Shown in pieces: positions 8,920-18,820 of a stretch of DNA of 43,094 bases; positions within the stretch are counted from its first letter, which is position 1, and each line of letters starts with the position of its first letter. Under the pieces are notes generated by a model that was not told where the DNA came from, made no database searches, and saw only the letters and a list, made by a program, of their open reading frames with translations. This DNA is from Nitriliruptoraceae bacterium (GTDB lineage Bacteria > Actinomycetota > Nitriliruptoria > Nitriliruptorales > Nitriliruptoraceae): positions 1 through 43,094 of the forward strand of contig SKNO01000184.1 in the NCBI GenBank assembly GCA_007120465.1, read 5' to 3'. The translations under genes and the position numbers were made by a program.

Positions 8920-9785
8920 CACAGCCACCGCTTACGTCGCCGGTAGTGCTTGATGTCCCGGTAGCTGCGTCGCTGGCCCTCCTCACCGAGGCCGAGGTAG
9001 AACTCCTTGACGTCCGGGTTCTCGGACAGCTCCCGCGCCTCGCCCTCCAGCACGATGCGACCCTGCTCCATGATGTAGCCGTAGTCGGCGATCGAGAGGG
9101 CCCGCTGGGCGTTCTGCTCGACCAGCAGCACGGTGGTGCCGAGCTCGCGGTTGAACCGCTCCACGATCCCGAAGATCTCGGACACCAGCATCGGGGCCAG
9201 CCCGAGGGAGGGTTCGTCGAGCATGATCAGGCGGGGGCGGGCCATCAGGGCACGCCCGATCGCGAGCATCTGCTGCTCGCCGCCCGACAGGTACCCGGCG
9301 GTGCGGTTGCGCAGCTCGGTCAGTTGGGGGAAGTAGCCGTAGACGAGGTCGAGGTCCTCATCCCACGTGTCCCGGCGGGTGTGCGCGCCGGCCACGAGGT
9401 TCTCGTGCACCGAGAGGTGTTCGAACACCCGCCGGCCCTCCATGACCTGGGAGATCCCCTCGCGGACGATGTCGGCCGCGTCGGTCGTGGTGATCTCGTC
9501 CCCGTCGAAGGTGATGTCGCCGTCGGTGACCTCGCCGTGCTCGCTCGGCAACAGGCCACTGATCGCCTTCAGCGTCGTCGACTTCCCGGCGCCGTTGGAG
9601 CCGAGGAGGGCCACGACCTTGCCCTTGGGGACCTGCATCGACAGGCCCCGCAGGACGAGGATGACCTCCTCGTAGATCACCTCGACGTTGTTGAGCTCGA
9701 GGAGAACCGCGTCGTCAGCGGGGGCCCCGGGGGCCGGCTGCGTCGCAGCCTGGCCCCCGGCCCCGCCATCACGGACAGTGCTCAT
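8919..9785 (-). CDS. livF: branched-chain-type ABC transporter ATP-binding protein LivF
   Basis: Second ATPase subunit of a HAAT-type (LivFGHMK) importer. Walker A is GSNGAGKST at residues 62-70, the signature is YLSGGEQQMLAIGRAL, Walker B is LIMLDEPSLGL, and the switch His is replaced in the VLLVEQN segment in the way usual for LivF. The 288-residue length includes a 25-residue Ala/Pro-rich N-terminal extension and a basic C-terminal tail (YRDIKHYRRRKRWL) not seen in canonical E. coli LivF. Its start overlaps the end of livK by 17 bases, and its stop overlaps the next gene by one base. Confidence 0.93.
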   Translation of the reverse strand: MSTVRDGGAGGQAATQPAPGAPADDAVLLELNNVEVIYEEVILVLRGLSMQVPKGKVVALLGSNGAGKSTTLKAISGLLPSEHGEVTDGDITFDGDEITTTDAADIVREGISQVMEGRRVFEHLSVHENLVAGAHTRRDTWDEDLDLVYGYFPQLTELRNRTAGYLSGGEQQMLAIGRALMARPRLIMLDEPSLGLAPMLVSEIFGIVERFNRELGTTVLLVEQNAQRALSIADYGYIMEQGRIVLEGEARELSENPDVKEFYLGLGEEGQRRSYRDIKHYRRRKRWL

Positions 9786-11004
9786 CGGCCATCAGCGTCC
9801 ACTCGCCACCTTCGACCACCCACAGGGGCGAGCACACCATCCCCGTGCGGCGGCCGTCGTCACGCGGCGTGAGCGTGATCGGCAGCGAGACACCCTGGGT
9901 GTCGAAGTTCTCGACCTGTGCGAGCGCATCCGCGATCGCCGGCCCGGTCACCTCGCCACCAGCCTGGATGACCGACTCGATGGCCTCAGCCATCAGGGCC
10001 ATCTTCCACCAGCCCTGGGTGTACTGGAGGTTGGTCAGGTCATCGCCCTGGCTCTGGAGGAACTCCCGGGCGTCCGCCTGCCCCGGCGTCTCGTGCGCGA
10101 CGGGTGCCCACGGCTGGACCGCGATCGCGCCCTCGGCGTTGTCGCCGGCGAGGTTGATGAAGGTCTCGCCTCCCGCCCAGTTGAGCAGGTAGAGCTGGAT
10201 GTCCAGCCCCTGGTCGCCGATGTCGTTGGCCAGCAGCGCGGCCGGGCTCTCGACGTTCTGGACGACGATGTAGCGCACGCCGTCGTTGGCGACCCGCCGC
10301 AGCTCGCCGATGTAGTCGGTGACGCCGCCCGGCATCGGGTGCACCTGGTAGCCGAGGTTGAGCCCCTGATCCTCGATGTAGGCCTGACCGTCCGCGACGG
10401 GCGAGGTCCCGAACGGGCTGTCGTGGTGGAACACGGCAACCTCGGCGTCCGGATCCTGCGACGCGATGTGGTTCAGCGCGATCCGCAGCTGGTCCGAGTA
10501 GCTGGTCGCGACGACGAAGTTGTAGGGCGTGTCCTCGAAGTGCGTGAGCTCCTCCGAGTAGGAGGCGGACATGAACGGCACCTCGTCGGCGTTGATCTGC
10601 GTGCGCAGCGCCTCGGTGTCGGCGGTGCCCCAGCCCTGGATCGCGACCACACCGGAGGCGATGTAGTCGGTGTAGAGCCGCTCGGCGACGGCGACGTCGT
10701 ACTGGTAGTCCTCCCACAGCAGGTCGATGGGCCGGCCCTCGATCCCGCCTTGGGCGTTGCGCCACTCGACGTAGCCGCGGATGCCTTCGGAGTAGGGGGT
10801 GCCGACGTCGCCGGTCGGTCCGGACAGGTCGGCGATGTTGCCGATCACGATCGGTTCACCGTCTGCTTCGTCCGGCTCCTCCGCGGCGTCCCCGTCCGGG
10901 GCCTCCTCGGTCGTGTCCGGATCGGGGGTCGTTTCGGGTTCGTCCTCCCCACACGCCACCAGCACCAGGGCCAGTGTCGCCAGGATGGCCAGTACTCGTC
11001 TCAT
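9769..11004 (-). CDS. livK: ABC transporter substrate-binding lipoprotein (LivK-like)
   Basis: A 411-residue periplasmic-binding-fold protein, type I (Leu/Ile/Val-binding family). It begins with a lipoprotein signal peptide whose lipobox is LVAC, with the lipidated Cys at residue 18, followed by an acidic Glu/Asp/Pro/Thr spacer typical of actinobacterial surface lipoproteins. The mature domain starts at IVIGNIADLSGPTGDVG and contains ASYSEELTHFEDTPYNFV and VLVYIV-like strands. Members of this family bind amino acids, but also amides, aromatic acids and other carboxylates. The two CoA ligases in the same operon favour a carboxylic acid ligand here. It is separated from livM by 157 bases and overlaps livF. 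Confidence 0.9.
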   Translation of the reverse strand: MRRVLAILATLALVLVACGEDEPETTPDPDTTEEAPDGDAAEEPDEADGEPIVIGNIADLSGPTGDVGTPYSEGIRGYVEWRNAQGGIEGRPIDLLWEDYQYDVAVAERLYTDYIASGVVAIQGWGTADTEALRTQINADEVPFMSASYSEELTHFEDTPYNFVVATSYSDQLRIALNHIASQDPDAEVAVFHHDSPFGTSPVADGQAYIEDQGLNLGYQVHPMPGGVTDYIGELRRVANDGVRYIVVQNVESPAALLANDIGDQGLDIQLYLLNWAGGETFINLAGDNAEGAIAVQPWAPVAHETPGQADAREFLQSQGDDLTNLQYTQGWWKMALMAEAIESVIQAGGEVTGPAIADALAQVENFDTQGVSLPITLTPRDDGRRTGMVCSPLWVVEGGEWTLMADEHCP

Positions 11005-11161
11005 CGGTTCGCCTCTCCCTTCGCCGTGTCGCCACGGCAGTCCGTGATCATCCCCGTGCTCTTTCCGTGGTCTTCCAGCGCTTCGTCGTCTCGGGGGTTG
11101 CTCGTATCCGGATCCGCTGTCCCGGAGGGGCAGGGGATCCGGTGGTGCCGGGTGGCACCGG
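11005..11161. other. livM-livK intercistronic gap
   Basis: This 157-base gap is much longer than the other junctions in the operon, which are 15 bases or less or overlap. It could hold a secondary promoter or processing site that raises binding-protein expression, as is common for livK-type genes. I see no convincing -35/-10 pair or strong hairpin, so this is only a note on spacing. GGGAGAGGCG on the minus strand, about ten bases before the livK ATG, is a good ribosome site. Confidence 0.35.
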
Positions 11162-12211
11162 TCAGTAACGGAACGGCCACAATCGGAAGTAGTCCTTGAT
11201 GCGTTGCCAGGTTCGATCGAGCCCGCGGGGCTCGAACAGCAGGAACAGCACGATCACCGCGCCGAAGACGATCAGCTGGATCGCCGGCATCTCGCGGGCC
11301 AGTGTCGGGATCGTCTCGCGGACGTTGCGGGCGAACTGCTGGATCGCAGCGGGGACCACCGTCATGAAGGTCGCCCCGTACACCGACCCCGCGACACTGC
11401 CGAGCCCCCCGACGATGATCATCGCGAGGTAGAGCACCGACACGTCCAACGTGAACCGCTCCCAGGTCACGATCGTGCGGTAGTGCGCGGTCATCGCGCC
11501 GGCGAGCCCGACCAGCGCCGAGGAGATCGCGAAGGACAGCAGCTTGTAGCGTCCGACGTCGATGCCCATCACCGCCGCGGCGATGTCCTGGTCACGGATC
11601 GCGTGGAACGCGCGACCGATCCCGCTGCGGAACAGGTTGCGCGCGCCGAGCACCACCAGGATCGCGACCCCGAAGATCACCCAGTACCAGGCGAAGTCCG
11701 AGCGCAGCATCCAGCCGAAGATCTCCGGGTAGGGGACCACGATCGCTTCGGTCCCTCCGGTGACGACGTCCCAGTTGCGGAAGGCGTACAGCAGGATGAA
11801 CTGCGCGGCGAGGGTCGCCATCGCGAGGTACAGGCCCTTCAGCCGCAGCGACGGCAACCCGAAGAAGGTGCCGATCACGGTCGTGACCGCCACGGCGACG
11901 ACGATCGCGATGAGTGTGGGCACGTCGAAGCGCGAGACGAGGATCGCGGAGGTGTAGGCGCCCACACCCAGGAACGCCCCGTGCCCGAGGCTGATCAGTC
12001 CGGTGTGACCGGTCAGGATGTTGAGCCCGACCGCCCCGATGATCGCGATCCCGATCTGGTTGGCGACCGTGAGCCAGAAGGGGCTCAGCACGAAGGGGGC
12101 GGCCACCACGACCACCGCGATCAGCGTGAGCCGGATCCAGTCCGCGCGGGTCCTGCGCAGCGACAGATCCGCTTCGTAGGTGGTGTGGTAGATACCGGTG
12201 GCTGTGGACAT
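11162..12211 (-). CDS. livM: branched-chain-type ABC transporter permease LivM
   Basis: A 349-residue membrane permease with about nine to ten hydrophobic segments. The family pattern is clear: AVGLNILTGHTGLISLGHGAFLG (residues 60-82), LYLAMATLAAQF, the EAA-like loop GRAFHAIRDQDIAAAVMGIDVGRYKLLSFAIS that contacts the ATPases, and MIIVGGLGSVAGSVYGA. It pairs with LivH to form the translocation pore. The ATG at 12211 lies 12 bases after the livH stop. The C-terminal tail after LLFEPRGL is longer and aromatic-rich but unremarkable. Confidence 0.93.
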   Translation of the reverse strand: MSTATGIYHTTYEADLSLRRTRADWIRLTLIAVVVVAAPFVLSPFWLTVANQIGIAIIGAVGLNILTGHTGLISLGHGAFLGVGAYTSAILVSRFDVPTLIAIVVAVAVTTVIGTFFGLPSLRLKGLYLAMATLAAQFILLYAFRNWDVVTGGTEAIVVPYPEIFGWMLRSDFAWYWVIFGVAILVVLGARNLFRSGIGRAFHAIRDQDIAAAVMGIDVGRYKLLSFAISSALVGLAGAMTAHYRTIVTWERFTLDVSVLYLAMIIVGGLGSVAGSVYGATFMTVVPAAIQQFARNVRETIPTLAREMPAIQLIVFGAVIVLFLLFEPRGLDRTWQRIKDYFRLWPFRY

Positions 12212-12223
12212 CGTTCCGCTTCC

Positions 12224-13096
12224 CTAGACGCGCTCGATCCGGACCTCGCCGAACAGCCCGTAGGGCTTGATCAGCAGGATCAGGACCAGCAACATGAACG
12301 GGATGACCTGCTGGAGTCCGCCACCGATGTAGCCGGCGGTGTAGCTCATCAGCAGGCCGATGATCAGCCCGGCCAGGATCGTCCCCGGGACCGAGTCCAG
12401 GCCGCCGAGGATCACCACGGGGAACACCAGCAGCCCGAACAGCGCGATCTCGCCGGAGACCCCGAACAGGTTCGCGACGATGATCCCGGCGAGCACGGCG
12501 CTGATCGCGGCCAGTGCCCAGGCAAGCGCGAACACGCGGCGGACGCTGACGCCGACCGTCATGGCCGCCTGTTGGTCGTCGGCGACGGCGCGCATCGCGA
12601 TGCCGTGCCGCGAGCGCTGGAAGAACAGGGTCAGCGCCCCGAAGGCCGCGCCGGCCACCACGACCGCGATCGCGCGGTTGAGCGAGACGGGCACACCCAG
12701 CAGGTCGATGGTCCCGCGGGGGATGAAGGCCGGCATGGCGCGCGGCTCGGTGCCCCAGAAGAACTGCGTGACACCCTGGAGGACGAACGCCAGACCGATC
12801 GTCACCATGATCACCGAGATGACGTTCTCGCCCACGAGCGGTCTGAGCACGAACCGTTCGGTGGTGACCCCCATCAACGCGGCGACGACCAGTGCCACGA
12901 TCACCGCCATGCTCCAGTGCATGCCGAACTGCACGACCCCGGCCCAGACGAGGTAGGCGCCGACCAGCAGGAAGTACCCCTGGGCGAAGTTGATCACCCC
13001 GGTCGCCTTGAAGATGATCACGAACCCGAGGGCCGACAGGGCCAGGATCGCGCCGTTGGCGAGCCCGGTGACCGTCAGCTGGATGAACGTCTCCAT
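12224..13096 (-). CDS. livH: branched-chain-type ABC transporter permease LivH
   Basis: A 290-residue permease with about eight hydrophobic segments. Diagnostic segments are GLANGAILALSALGFVIIFKATGVINFAQGYF at the N-terminus, RPLVGENVISVIMVTIG, the cytoplasmic coupling loop GIAMRAVADDQQAAMTVGVSVRRVFALAWALAA, and FPVVILGGLDSVPGTILAGL near the C-terminus. The ATG at 13096 follows GGGAGGG at a suitable distance and lies 15 bases after the stop of the acyl-CoA synthetase gene. Together with LivM it forms the pore of the importer. Confidence 0.93.
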   Translation of the reverse strand: METFIQLTVTGLANGAILALSALGFVIIFKATGVINFAQGYFLLVGAYLVWAGVVQFGMHWSMAVIVALVVAALMGVTTERFVLRPLVGENVISVIMVTIGLAFVLQGVTQFFWGTEPRAMPAFIPRGTIDLLGVPVSLNRAIAVVVAGAAFGALTLFFQRSRHGIAMRAVADDQQAAMTVGVSVRRVFALAWALAAISAVLAGIIVANLFGVSGEIALFGLLVFPVVILGGLDSVPGTILAGLIIGLLMSYTAGYIGGGLQQVIPFMLLVLILLIKPYGLFGEVRIERV

Positions 13097-13111
13097 GCCG
13101 GTTGCCCTCCC

Positions 13112-15174
13112 CTAGCGCCCGCTCCACGCGAACCGTCGGCGTCCCGGGGTCGGCGTGAAGTCGTCCATGGACCAGATCGCGAGCTCGATCACCCGTTCGG
13201 CGGTCGACCCGTCCTGGTAGGTGATCGTGCTGGTGACCGTCACCCCGTCGTCGTCGCCGTGCAGCGCCTCGATCAGCTCGCCGTAGCGTTCGTTGATCAC
13301 GCCGCGCCGCACCTTGCGGGTCCGCGTGATCTCCTCGTCGTCGGGGTCGAGCTGCTTGTGCAGCAGCAGGAACCGACGGATGCGGATGCTCTCAGGGAGG
13401 TCCTGGTTCGCGCCGTGCACCTCCTCGGCGATCAGCTGGTAGACGGCTGACTTCTGCGCGAGGTCGGTGTAGGTGGTGTACGACAGGTGCTCACGCTCTG
13501 CCCACGCCCCGACGGTCTGCATGTCGATCGTGATCATCGCGGTGATGGCCGGGCGGTCCTCGCCGCCGAACACCACCGCCTCCTCGACGTAGGGGCTGAA
13601 CTTGACCTTGTTCTCGATGAAGGCGGGGGAGAAGCGGGTGCCGTCCACCGCCTCGAGCACGTCCTTCGCCCGGTCGATCACCACGAGGTGGTCGTCCTCG
13701 TCGAGGTAGCCGGCGTCGCCGGTGTGCAGCCAGCCGTCGGCGTCGACCGCCTCCTTGGTCGCCTCCTCGTTGCGGTAGTACCCCTGGAACACCGCCGGGC
13801 TGCGCAGCAGGATCTCGCCGTCGTCGGCGATCCGTGCCTCGGTGGCGGGGATCGGCGTGCCGACGGTGTTGAACCGCACGTCGTCGTCGCGGTGCGCGAC
13901 GGCGATCCCGCAGATCTCGGTCTGCCCGTAGATCTGTTTGAGGTTGACTCCGATCGCGTGGAAGAAGCGGAACACGTCCGGACCGAGCGGCGCGCCACCG
14001 GTGTAACAGTGCTTCACGCGGGTCAGCCCGAGCTGTTCACGCACGGGGCGGAGCGCCCCGAACTCGGCGAGCAGGCCGAGGACGCGCCCGCCCACGCCGG
14101 GCGACTCGCCCCGGACCCGCCGGTCGGCGACACGCTCCCCGATCCGGTAGCCCCAGGCGAACCCGGCACGCTTCAGCCAGCCGGCCTCCCCGACGCGGAC
14201 CTGGACCGAGGAGAGCATGTCCTCCCAGATCCGCGGGGGGCTGAACATGACGTCCGGCCCGATCTCGCGCAGGTCCCCCTTGACGGTGTTGGCCTCCTCC
14301 GGGAAGGACACGGTGAACCCGGCCTGCAGCCCACAGGCGACGGTGAGCATCTGCTCGCCGATCCAGGCGAAGGGCAGGAAGCTGACGTAGCGGCTGTTGG
14401 GGTCGATCGGGTCGATCGCCATCAGGCTGCGGCCCATCGACAGCAGGTTGGCGTGGGAGAGCATCGCCAGCTTCGGGCGCGCGGTCGTGCCCGACGTGGT
14501 GCAGATCACGGCGATGTCGCTGGTCCGCCCCGCGGCGACCTGCTCGTCGAGCCAGCCGGGGTGCTCGGCCTCGTAGGCCCGGCCCCGTGCCTCGACGTCG
14601 GTGAACTCGAGCAGGTGCTCGACGTCGTAATCCTCCAGACCGCGCGGGTCGTAGAAGATGATCGTCTCGACGGTGTCGAGCTGGTCCTGGAGGCGCAGCA
14701 GCTTGTCGACCTGTTCCTGGTCCTCGGCGACGACGATGCGGACCTGGGCGTGGGTGAGGATGTGGACGATCTCCTCGCCCACCGAGGTGGGGTAGATGCC
14801 GACGACCGCCGCGCCGAGCGACTGGGCCGCCAGCTCGCTGATCAGCCACTCGGGCCGGTTGTCACCGAGCACCGCGACCACGTCGCCGGCGCGGACCCCG
14901 AGGTCGGCGAGGCCGTGGGCGAGATCGCGTACCCGCTGCTGGTAGCCGGCCCAGGTGGTCGGCTGCCAGATCCCGTAGCGCTTCTCCTGGAGGGCGATGC
15001 GGTCGTCGCCGTGCGTGGCCGCGAGTCCGCGCAGCAGCTGCGGGAAGGTCATGTCCTCCGGGATCGGGTCCGGGGCCGGCTCGCGGGGACGCACCACCCG
15101 GTCGGTGACGGCGGCGGTCGGTGCGGTGCCTTCGGCGGCACCCGTCACCTGGCCCTCGGTGTGGTCGTCGGGGT

Positions 15175-15178
<4 letters not shown>
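13112..15178 (-). CDS. AMP-forming long-chain-type acyl-CoA synthetase
   Basis: A 688-residue ANL-superfamily enzyme that activates a carboxylic acid to its CoA thioester. The P-loop reads TTSGTTARPKLAMLSHANL, where the usual second Gly of GTTG is Ala. Further motifs are YGQTEICG (A5), GWLHTGDAGYLDEDDHLVVIDR (A7/A8) and a C-terminal EITRTRKVRRGV that supplies the expected catalytic Lys. A C-terminal beta-rich extension of about 50 residues follows. The GTG at 15178 overlaps the livG stop in a GTGA arrangement, so the two are translationally coupled, and this decides the start. Its place between livG and livH is a known pattern in which an importer delivers a fatty or aromatic acid directly to a CoA ligase. 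The actual substrate is unknown. Confidence 0.9.
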
Positions 15179-16008
<830 letters not shown>

Positions 16009-16074
16009 GGCGACGGCTCTCCCTGGTCGCGCGCCGGGCGTCTCCCTACCCGGTCGCGTGTGTCTCCGAGCGGC

Positions 16075-16103
16075 ATCCTTGCATTCCGATATGCGGAAGT
16101 CAA
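16075..16103 (-). promoter_or_regulatory. liv operon promoter with IclR-type operator in the spacer
   Basis: On the minus strand, TTGACT (16098-16103) and AAGGAT (16075-16080) are separated by exactly 17 bases. The spacer holds the perfect 15-bp dyad TTCCG-ATATG-CGGAA at 16084-16098. In extended form, ATTCCGATATGCGGAAG (16083-16099) fits the ATTCC-N7-GGAAT type of site described for actinobacterial IclR-family gentisate regulators. The region is clearly AT-richer than its surroundings. A protein bound here would cover both promoter elements. The divergently encoded IclR-family gene starts 124 bases away and is the obvious candidate. Binding and polarity of control are inferred. Confidence 0.65.
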
Positions 16104-16221
16104 TCCCTTTGGACGTAATCACTTTCCTCAGGCGATGAAAGCGCTTATGCTCAGCGGAAGGCGGTTCACCGCCGCCACGTGACGGCGCGGCTGCGCACGC
16201 GGCCACGCATGGAGGGGAGTC

Positions 16222-16965
16222 GTGAACGACGGGGAGGCTCCACGCGGGACGCTGGGGACGATCCACAACGCCTCGGTGCTGCTCGACCTGCTCAGCCGGG
16301 GCCCGGCGTTCCACCAGCTGAGCGACCTGGCCGACCGCTCGGGCCTGTCGCTGCCGACCGTCCACCGGCTGCTCCGCAGTCTGGTCGCGGCCGGGGTCGT
16401 GCAGCAGGACCCGGCCTCGTCGCGGTACGGGTTGGGTCCCGAACTCGTGCGCCTCTCCGAGCGCTACCTCGACCGGCTGCCGCTGCTGCAGAGCCTGCGG
16501 CCGTACCTCGTCGACCTGCGCAACCGCACCGGGGCGACGGTGCAGGTCGCGATCCGCGTGCGTGACACGGTGGTGTACGTCGAACGGATCGACGGCGTCG
16601 ACAGCGTGCAGCTCCAGCGCAGCGGGCGCACCCAGTCCGTCGCTGCGGGTGCCGCCGGCCGGCTCGTCGCCGGTCACGCGGGGCCGACCGCCTGGAAGGA
16701 GCTCGTGACGCTCGATGATCGCCTCTCGATCGAGGACCTCGAGGCGTGGTCACACGCGGAGCACCTGGTCGCTGACCTCGACGGACCGCGTGGCTACACC
16801 GAGGTGGCGGTGCCGTTGCGTTGCACCGAGGGACCCGAGGCGGCCGCGCTCTCGGCCGTCGGTGGGCCACCGAGCTTCACGCGCGAGCAGCTGGTCGCGG
16901 AGGTGCTGCCCGAACTCGAACAGACCGCCGCCGTCGTGGAGAGGATGTCCGGTCGTGTCGGCTGA
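16222..16965 (+). CDS. IclR-family transcriptional regulator
   Basis: A 247-residue regulator. The N-terminal winged helix runs from about residue 12 to 75 with the recognition part LADRSGLSLPTVHRLLRSLVAAGVV, followed by YGLGPELVRLSERYL and a GAF-like ligand-binding domain (TVVYVERIDGVDSVQL, GRTQSVAAGAAGRLVAGH, YTEVAVPL). IclR proteins typically sense small organic acids or their derivatives and control catabolic and transport genes nearby. The GTG at 16222 is preceded by GGAGGGGAG. It is transcribed divergently from the liv operon and overlaps the next gene by 11 bases, so regulator and ACS-like gene are co-transcribed. Confidence 0.92.
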   Translation: MNDGEAPRGTLGTIHNASVLLDLLSRGPAFHQLSDLADRSGLSLPTVHRLLRSLVAAGVVQQDPASSRYGLGPELVRLSERYLDRLPLLQSLRPYLVDLRNRTGATVQVAIRVRDTVVYVERIDGVDSVQLQRSGRTQSVAAGAAGRLVAGHAGPTAWKELVTLDDRLSIEDLEAWSHAEHLVADLDGPRGYTEVAVPLRCTEGPEAAALSAVGGPPSFTREQLVAEVLPELEQTAAVVERMSGRVG

Positions 16966-18766
16966 CCCGCGTGCGGACGCGCTGGCCGCCTGGGCCGCGG
17001 AGGCCGCCACCCTCGACTGGGCGCGGCCGTGGGACGAGCTGTGCGACGAGCATCCTGGCCCGGATGCCCGCTGGTTCGTGGGCGGCGAGCTCGACGTCGC
17101 CGCCAACTGCCTCGAGCGCCACCTGCCGACCCGCGGAGACCAGGTGGCGCTGCACTGGGAAGGGGAGCCCGGCGACCAGCGCAGCCTCACCTACCGGGAG
17201 CTGGCGGCGGAGGTCGCGACCTTCGCGGCGGGGCTGCGCAACCTCGGCGTCGGCCGGGGTGACCGGGTCGCGATCTACCTCGGCCTGCTGCCCGAGACCG
17301 TGGTGGCGATGCTGGCCTGTGCGCGGCTCGGGGCGGTGCACTCGGTGCTGTACAGCGCCTTGCCGCCGGACGCGCTCGCCGACCGGCTGGAGGACCTGCG
17401 CCCGCGGGTGCTGATCACGCAGGACGGGACCTGGCGCCGCGGGGTGGTGCTGCCCCTCAAGTCGCGAGCGGACGAGGCGATGGCCGCGACCAGCGGCGTC
17501 GAGCACACGATCGTGGTGCGCCGGACCGGCATCGACATCGCGTGGTACGAGGGCGACCGCTGGTACCACGACGTCGTGTCCGACGGACGGACGGCGCCGG
17601 TGCCGCCGTCCCCACTGCCGGCGGACCACCCGCTGCTGGTGGTCCACCTGGGGGACCGGCGCGGCCGTCCGACCGGGATCGTGCACCGCGCTGGCGGGTT
17701 GCTCACCTACGCGTCGACGTTGCACCGCCGGGCGCTGACCAGCGGCCCGGAGGACGTGTTCTGGTGCGCGGTGGACATCGGGTGGCTGGCCGGTCAGTCC
17801 CACGGCGTCTACGGGCCACTGGCGGCGGGTGCCACCAGCCTGATCTTCGAGGGCACCCTGGACACGCCGACCCACGGGCGGGCGTGGCAGCTGATCGAGC
17901 GCTACGGCGTGAACGCGCTGGTGACCAGCCCGTCGATCGCGCGCAACCTGCGCCAGTGGGACGACAGCCCGCCCTCCGAGGCGCGCCTGGACTCCCTGCG
18001 GTCGATCGTGCACCTCGGCGAGCCGATCGACGACGACACCCGGGCGTGGCTGTTCGAGGAGGTCGGGGGCGGACGTGCCGTGATCCGTGACGGGTGGGGG
18101 CAGACCGAGCTCGGCGCGATCGTGACCGTCGATCCGGCGCCCGACCCGCCGCTGCCCGACCCGGGTCTGGAGGTGCTGGACGGCTCCGGCGCCCCCGCGG
18201 CCGACGGGGAGCCGGGCGAACTGGTCGTGAACCACCCGTGGCCCGGGATGCTGCTGGGGGTGCGGCACGAGGACCCGGACGTGCCCCGCCGCTACTGGCG
18301 CTGGCCGGACCGGTACGCGACGGGCGACCTCGCGGCCCGTCAGCCGGACGGGCGCATCACGTTCCTGCGCCGGATGGATCCCGTGATCAACGTGTCAGGC
18401 CAGCTGGTGTCCGCGAACGAGGTGCGTGACGTGCTCGAGGAGCACCCGCTGGTCGTGGCTGCCGAGGTGGTGGCACGCCCCGACCGGCGTACGGGGCAGG
18501 CGGTGATCGCGTGCGTCGTGCTCGACGACGCCGACGGTGTCGCCCGCCCGGAGGAGACGGTCAGCCGGGAGCTCACCGGCCACGTCCAGGAGACCCTGGG
18601 CGGTCTGGCGCGACCACGCGGGGTCGTGCTGCTCGACGAGGTGCCTGACGGGGTGTCACGTGCCGAGCTGCGGGCCGCCCTGGCGGTGCTGTGCAGCGCC
18701 CGGCCGGTCGAGGTGCTGCGGGTCACGAGCGACCAGGTCCGCGCCGCCATCGCCGCCAGCGGCTGA
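16955..18766 (+). CDS. degenerate acetyl-CoA-synthetase-like protein
   Basis: A 603-residue homologue of AMP-forming acetyl-CoA synthetase over its full length: WDELCDEHP near the start, RVAIYLGLLPETVVAMLACARLGAVHSV, FWCAVDIGWLAGQSHGVYGPLAAGAT, RDGWGQTELG and VINVSGQLVS. The active site is damaged. The ATP loop, normally YTSGSTGKPKG, reads VHLGDRRGRPTG at residues 230-241. The C-terminal SGK, which carries the catalytic Lys, reads S568-R569-A570. The GRVDD hinge reads RRMDP. The frame is intact and codon use looks normal, so this is a conserved-looking open gene rather than a decaying one. The GTG at 16955 overlaps the iclR end. A regulatory or ligand-binding role is possible. Catalytic adenylation looks unlikely. 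Confidence 0.82.
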   Translation: MSADPRADALAAWAAEAATLDWARPWDELCDEHPGPDARWFVGGELDVAANCLERHLPTRGDQVALHWEGEPGDQRSLTYRELAAEVATFAAGLRNLGVGRGDRVAIYLGLLPETVVAMLACARLGAVHSVLYSALPPDALADRLEDLRPRVLITQDGTWRRGVVLPLKSRADEAMAATSGVEHTIVVRRTGIDIAWYEGDRWYHDVVSDGRTAPVPPSPLPADHPLLVVHLGDRRGRPTGIVHRAGGLLTYASTLHRRALTSGPEDVFWCAVDIGWLAGQSHGVYGPLAAGATSLIFEGTLDTPTHGRAWQLIERYGVNALVTSPSIARNLRQWDDSPPSEARLDSLRSIVHLGEPIDDDTRAWLFEEVGGGRAVIRDGWGQTELGAIVTVDPAPDPPLPDPGLEVLDGSGAPAADGEPGELVVNHPWPGMLLGVRHEDPDVPRRYWRWPDRYATGDLAARQPDGRITFLRRMDPVINVSGQLVSANEVRDVLEEHPLVVAAEVVARPDRRTGQAVIACVVLDDADGVARPEETVSRELTGHVQETLGGLARPRGVVLLDEVPDGVSRAELRAALAVLCSARPVEVLRVTSDQVRAAIAASG

Positions 18767-18820
18767 GCCCGTCGTTGGCCGAGGGCGCGTGACCCGGTCA
18801 GGTCCCGTCGCGGCCGGTGG

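Noticed and set aside
11204-13450. 748-residue plus-strand frame opposite livM, livH and the acyl-CoA synthetase
   Set aside because: It is rich in His, Asp, Gln and Arg from the antisense of membrane proteins and has no family features.
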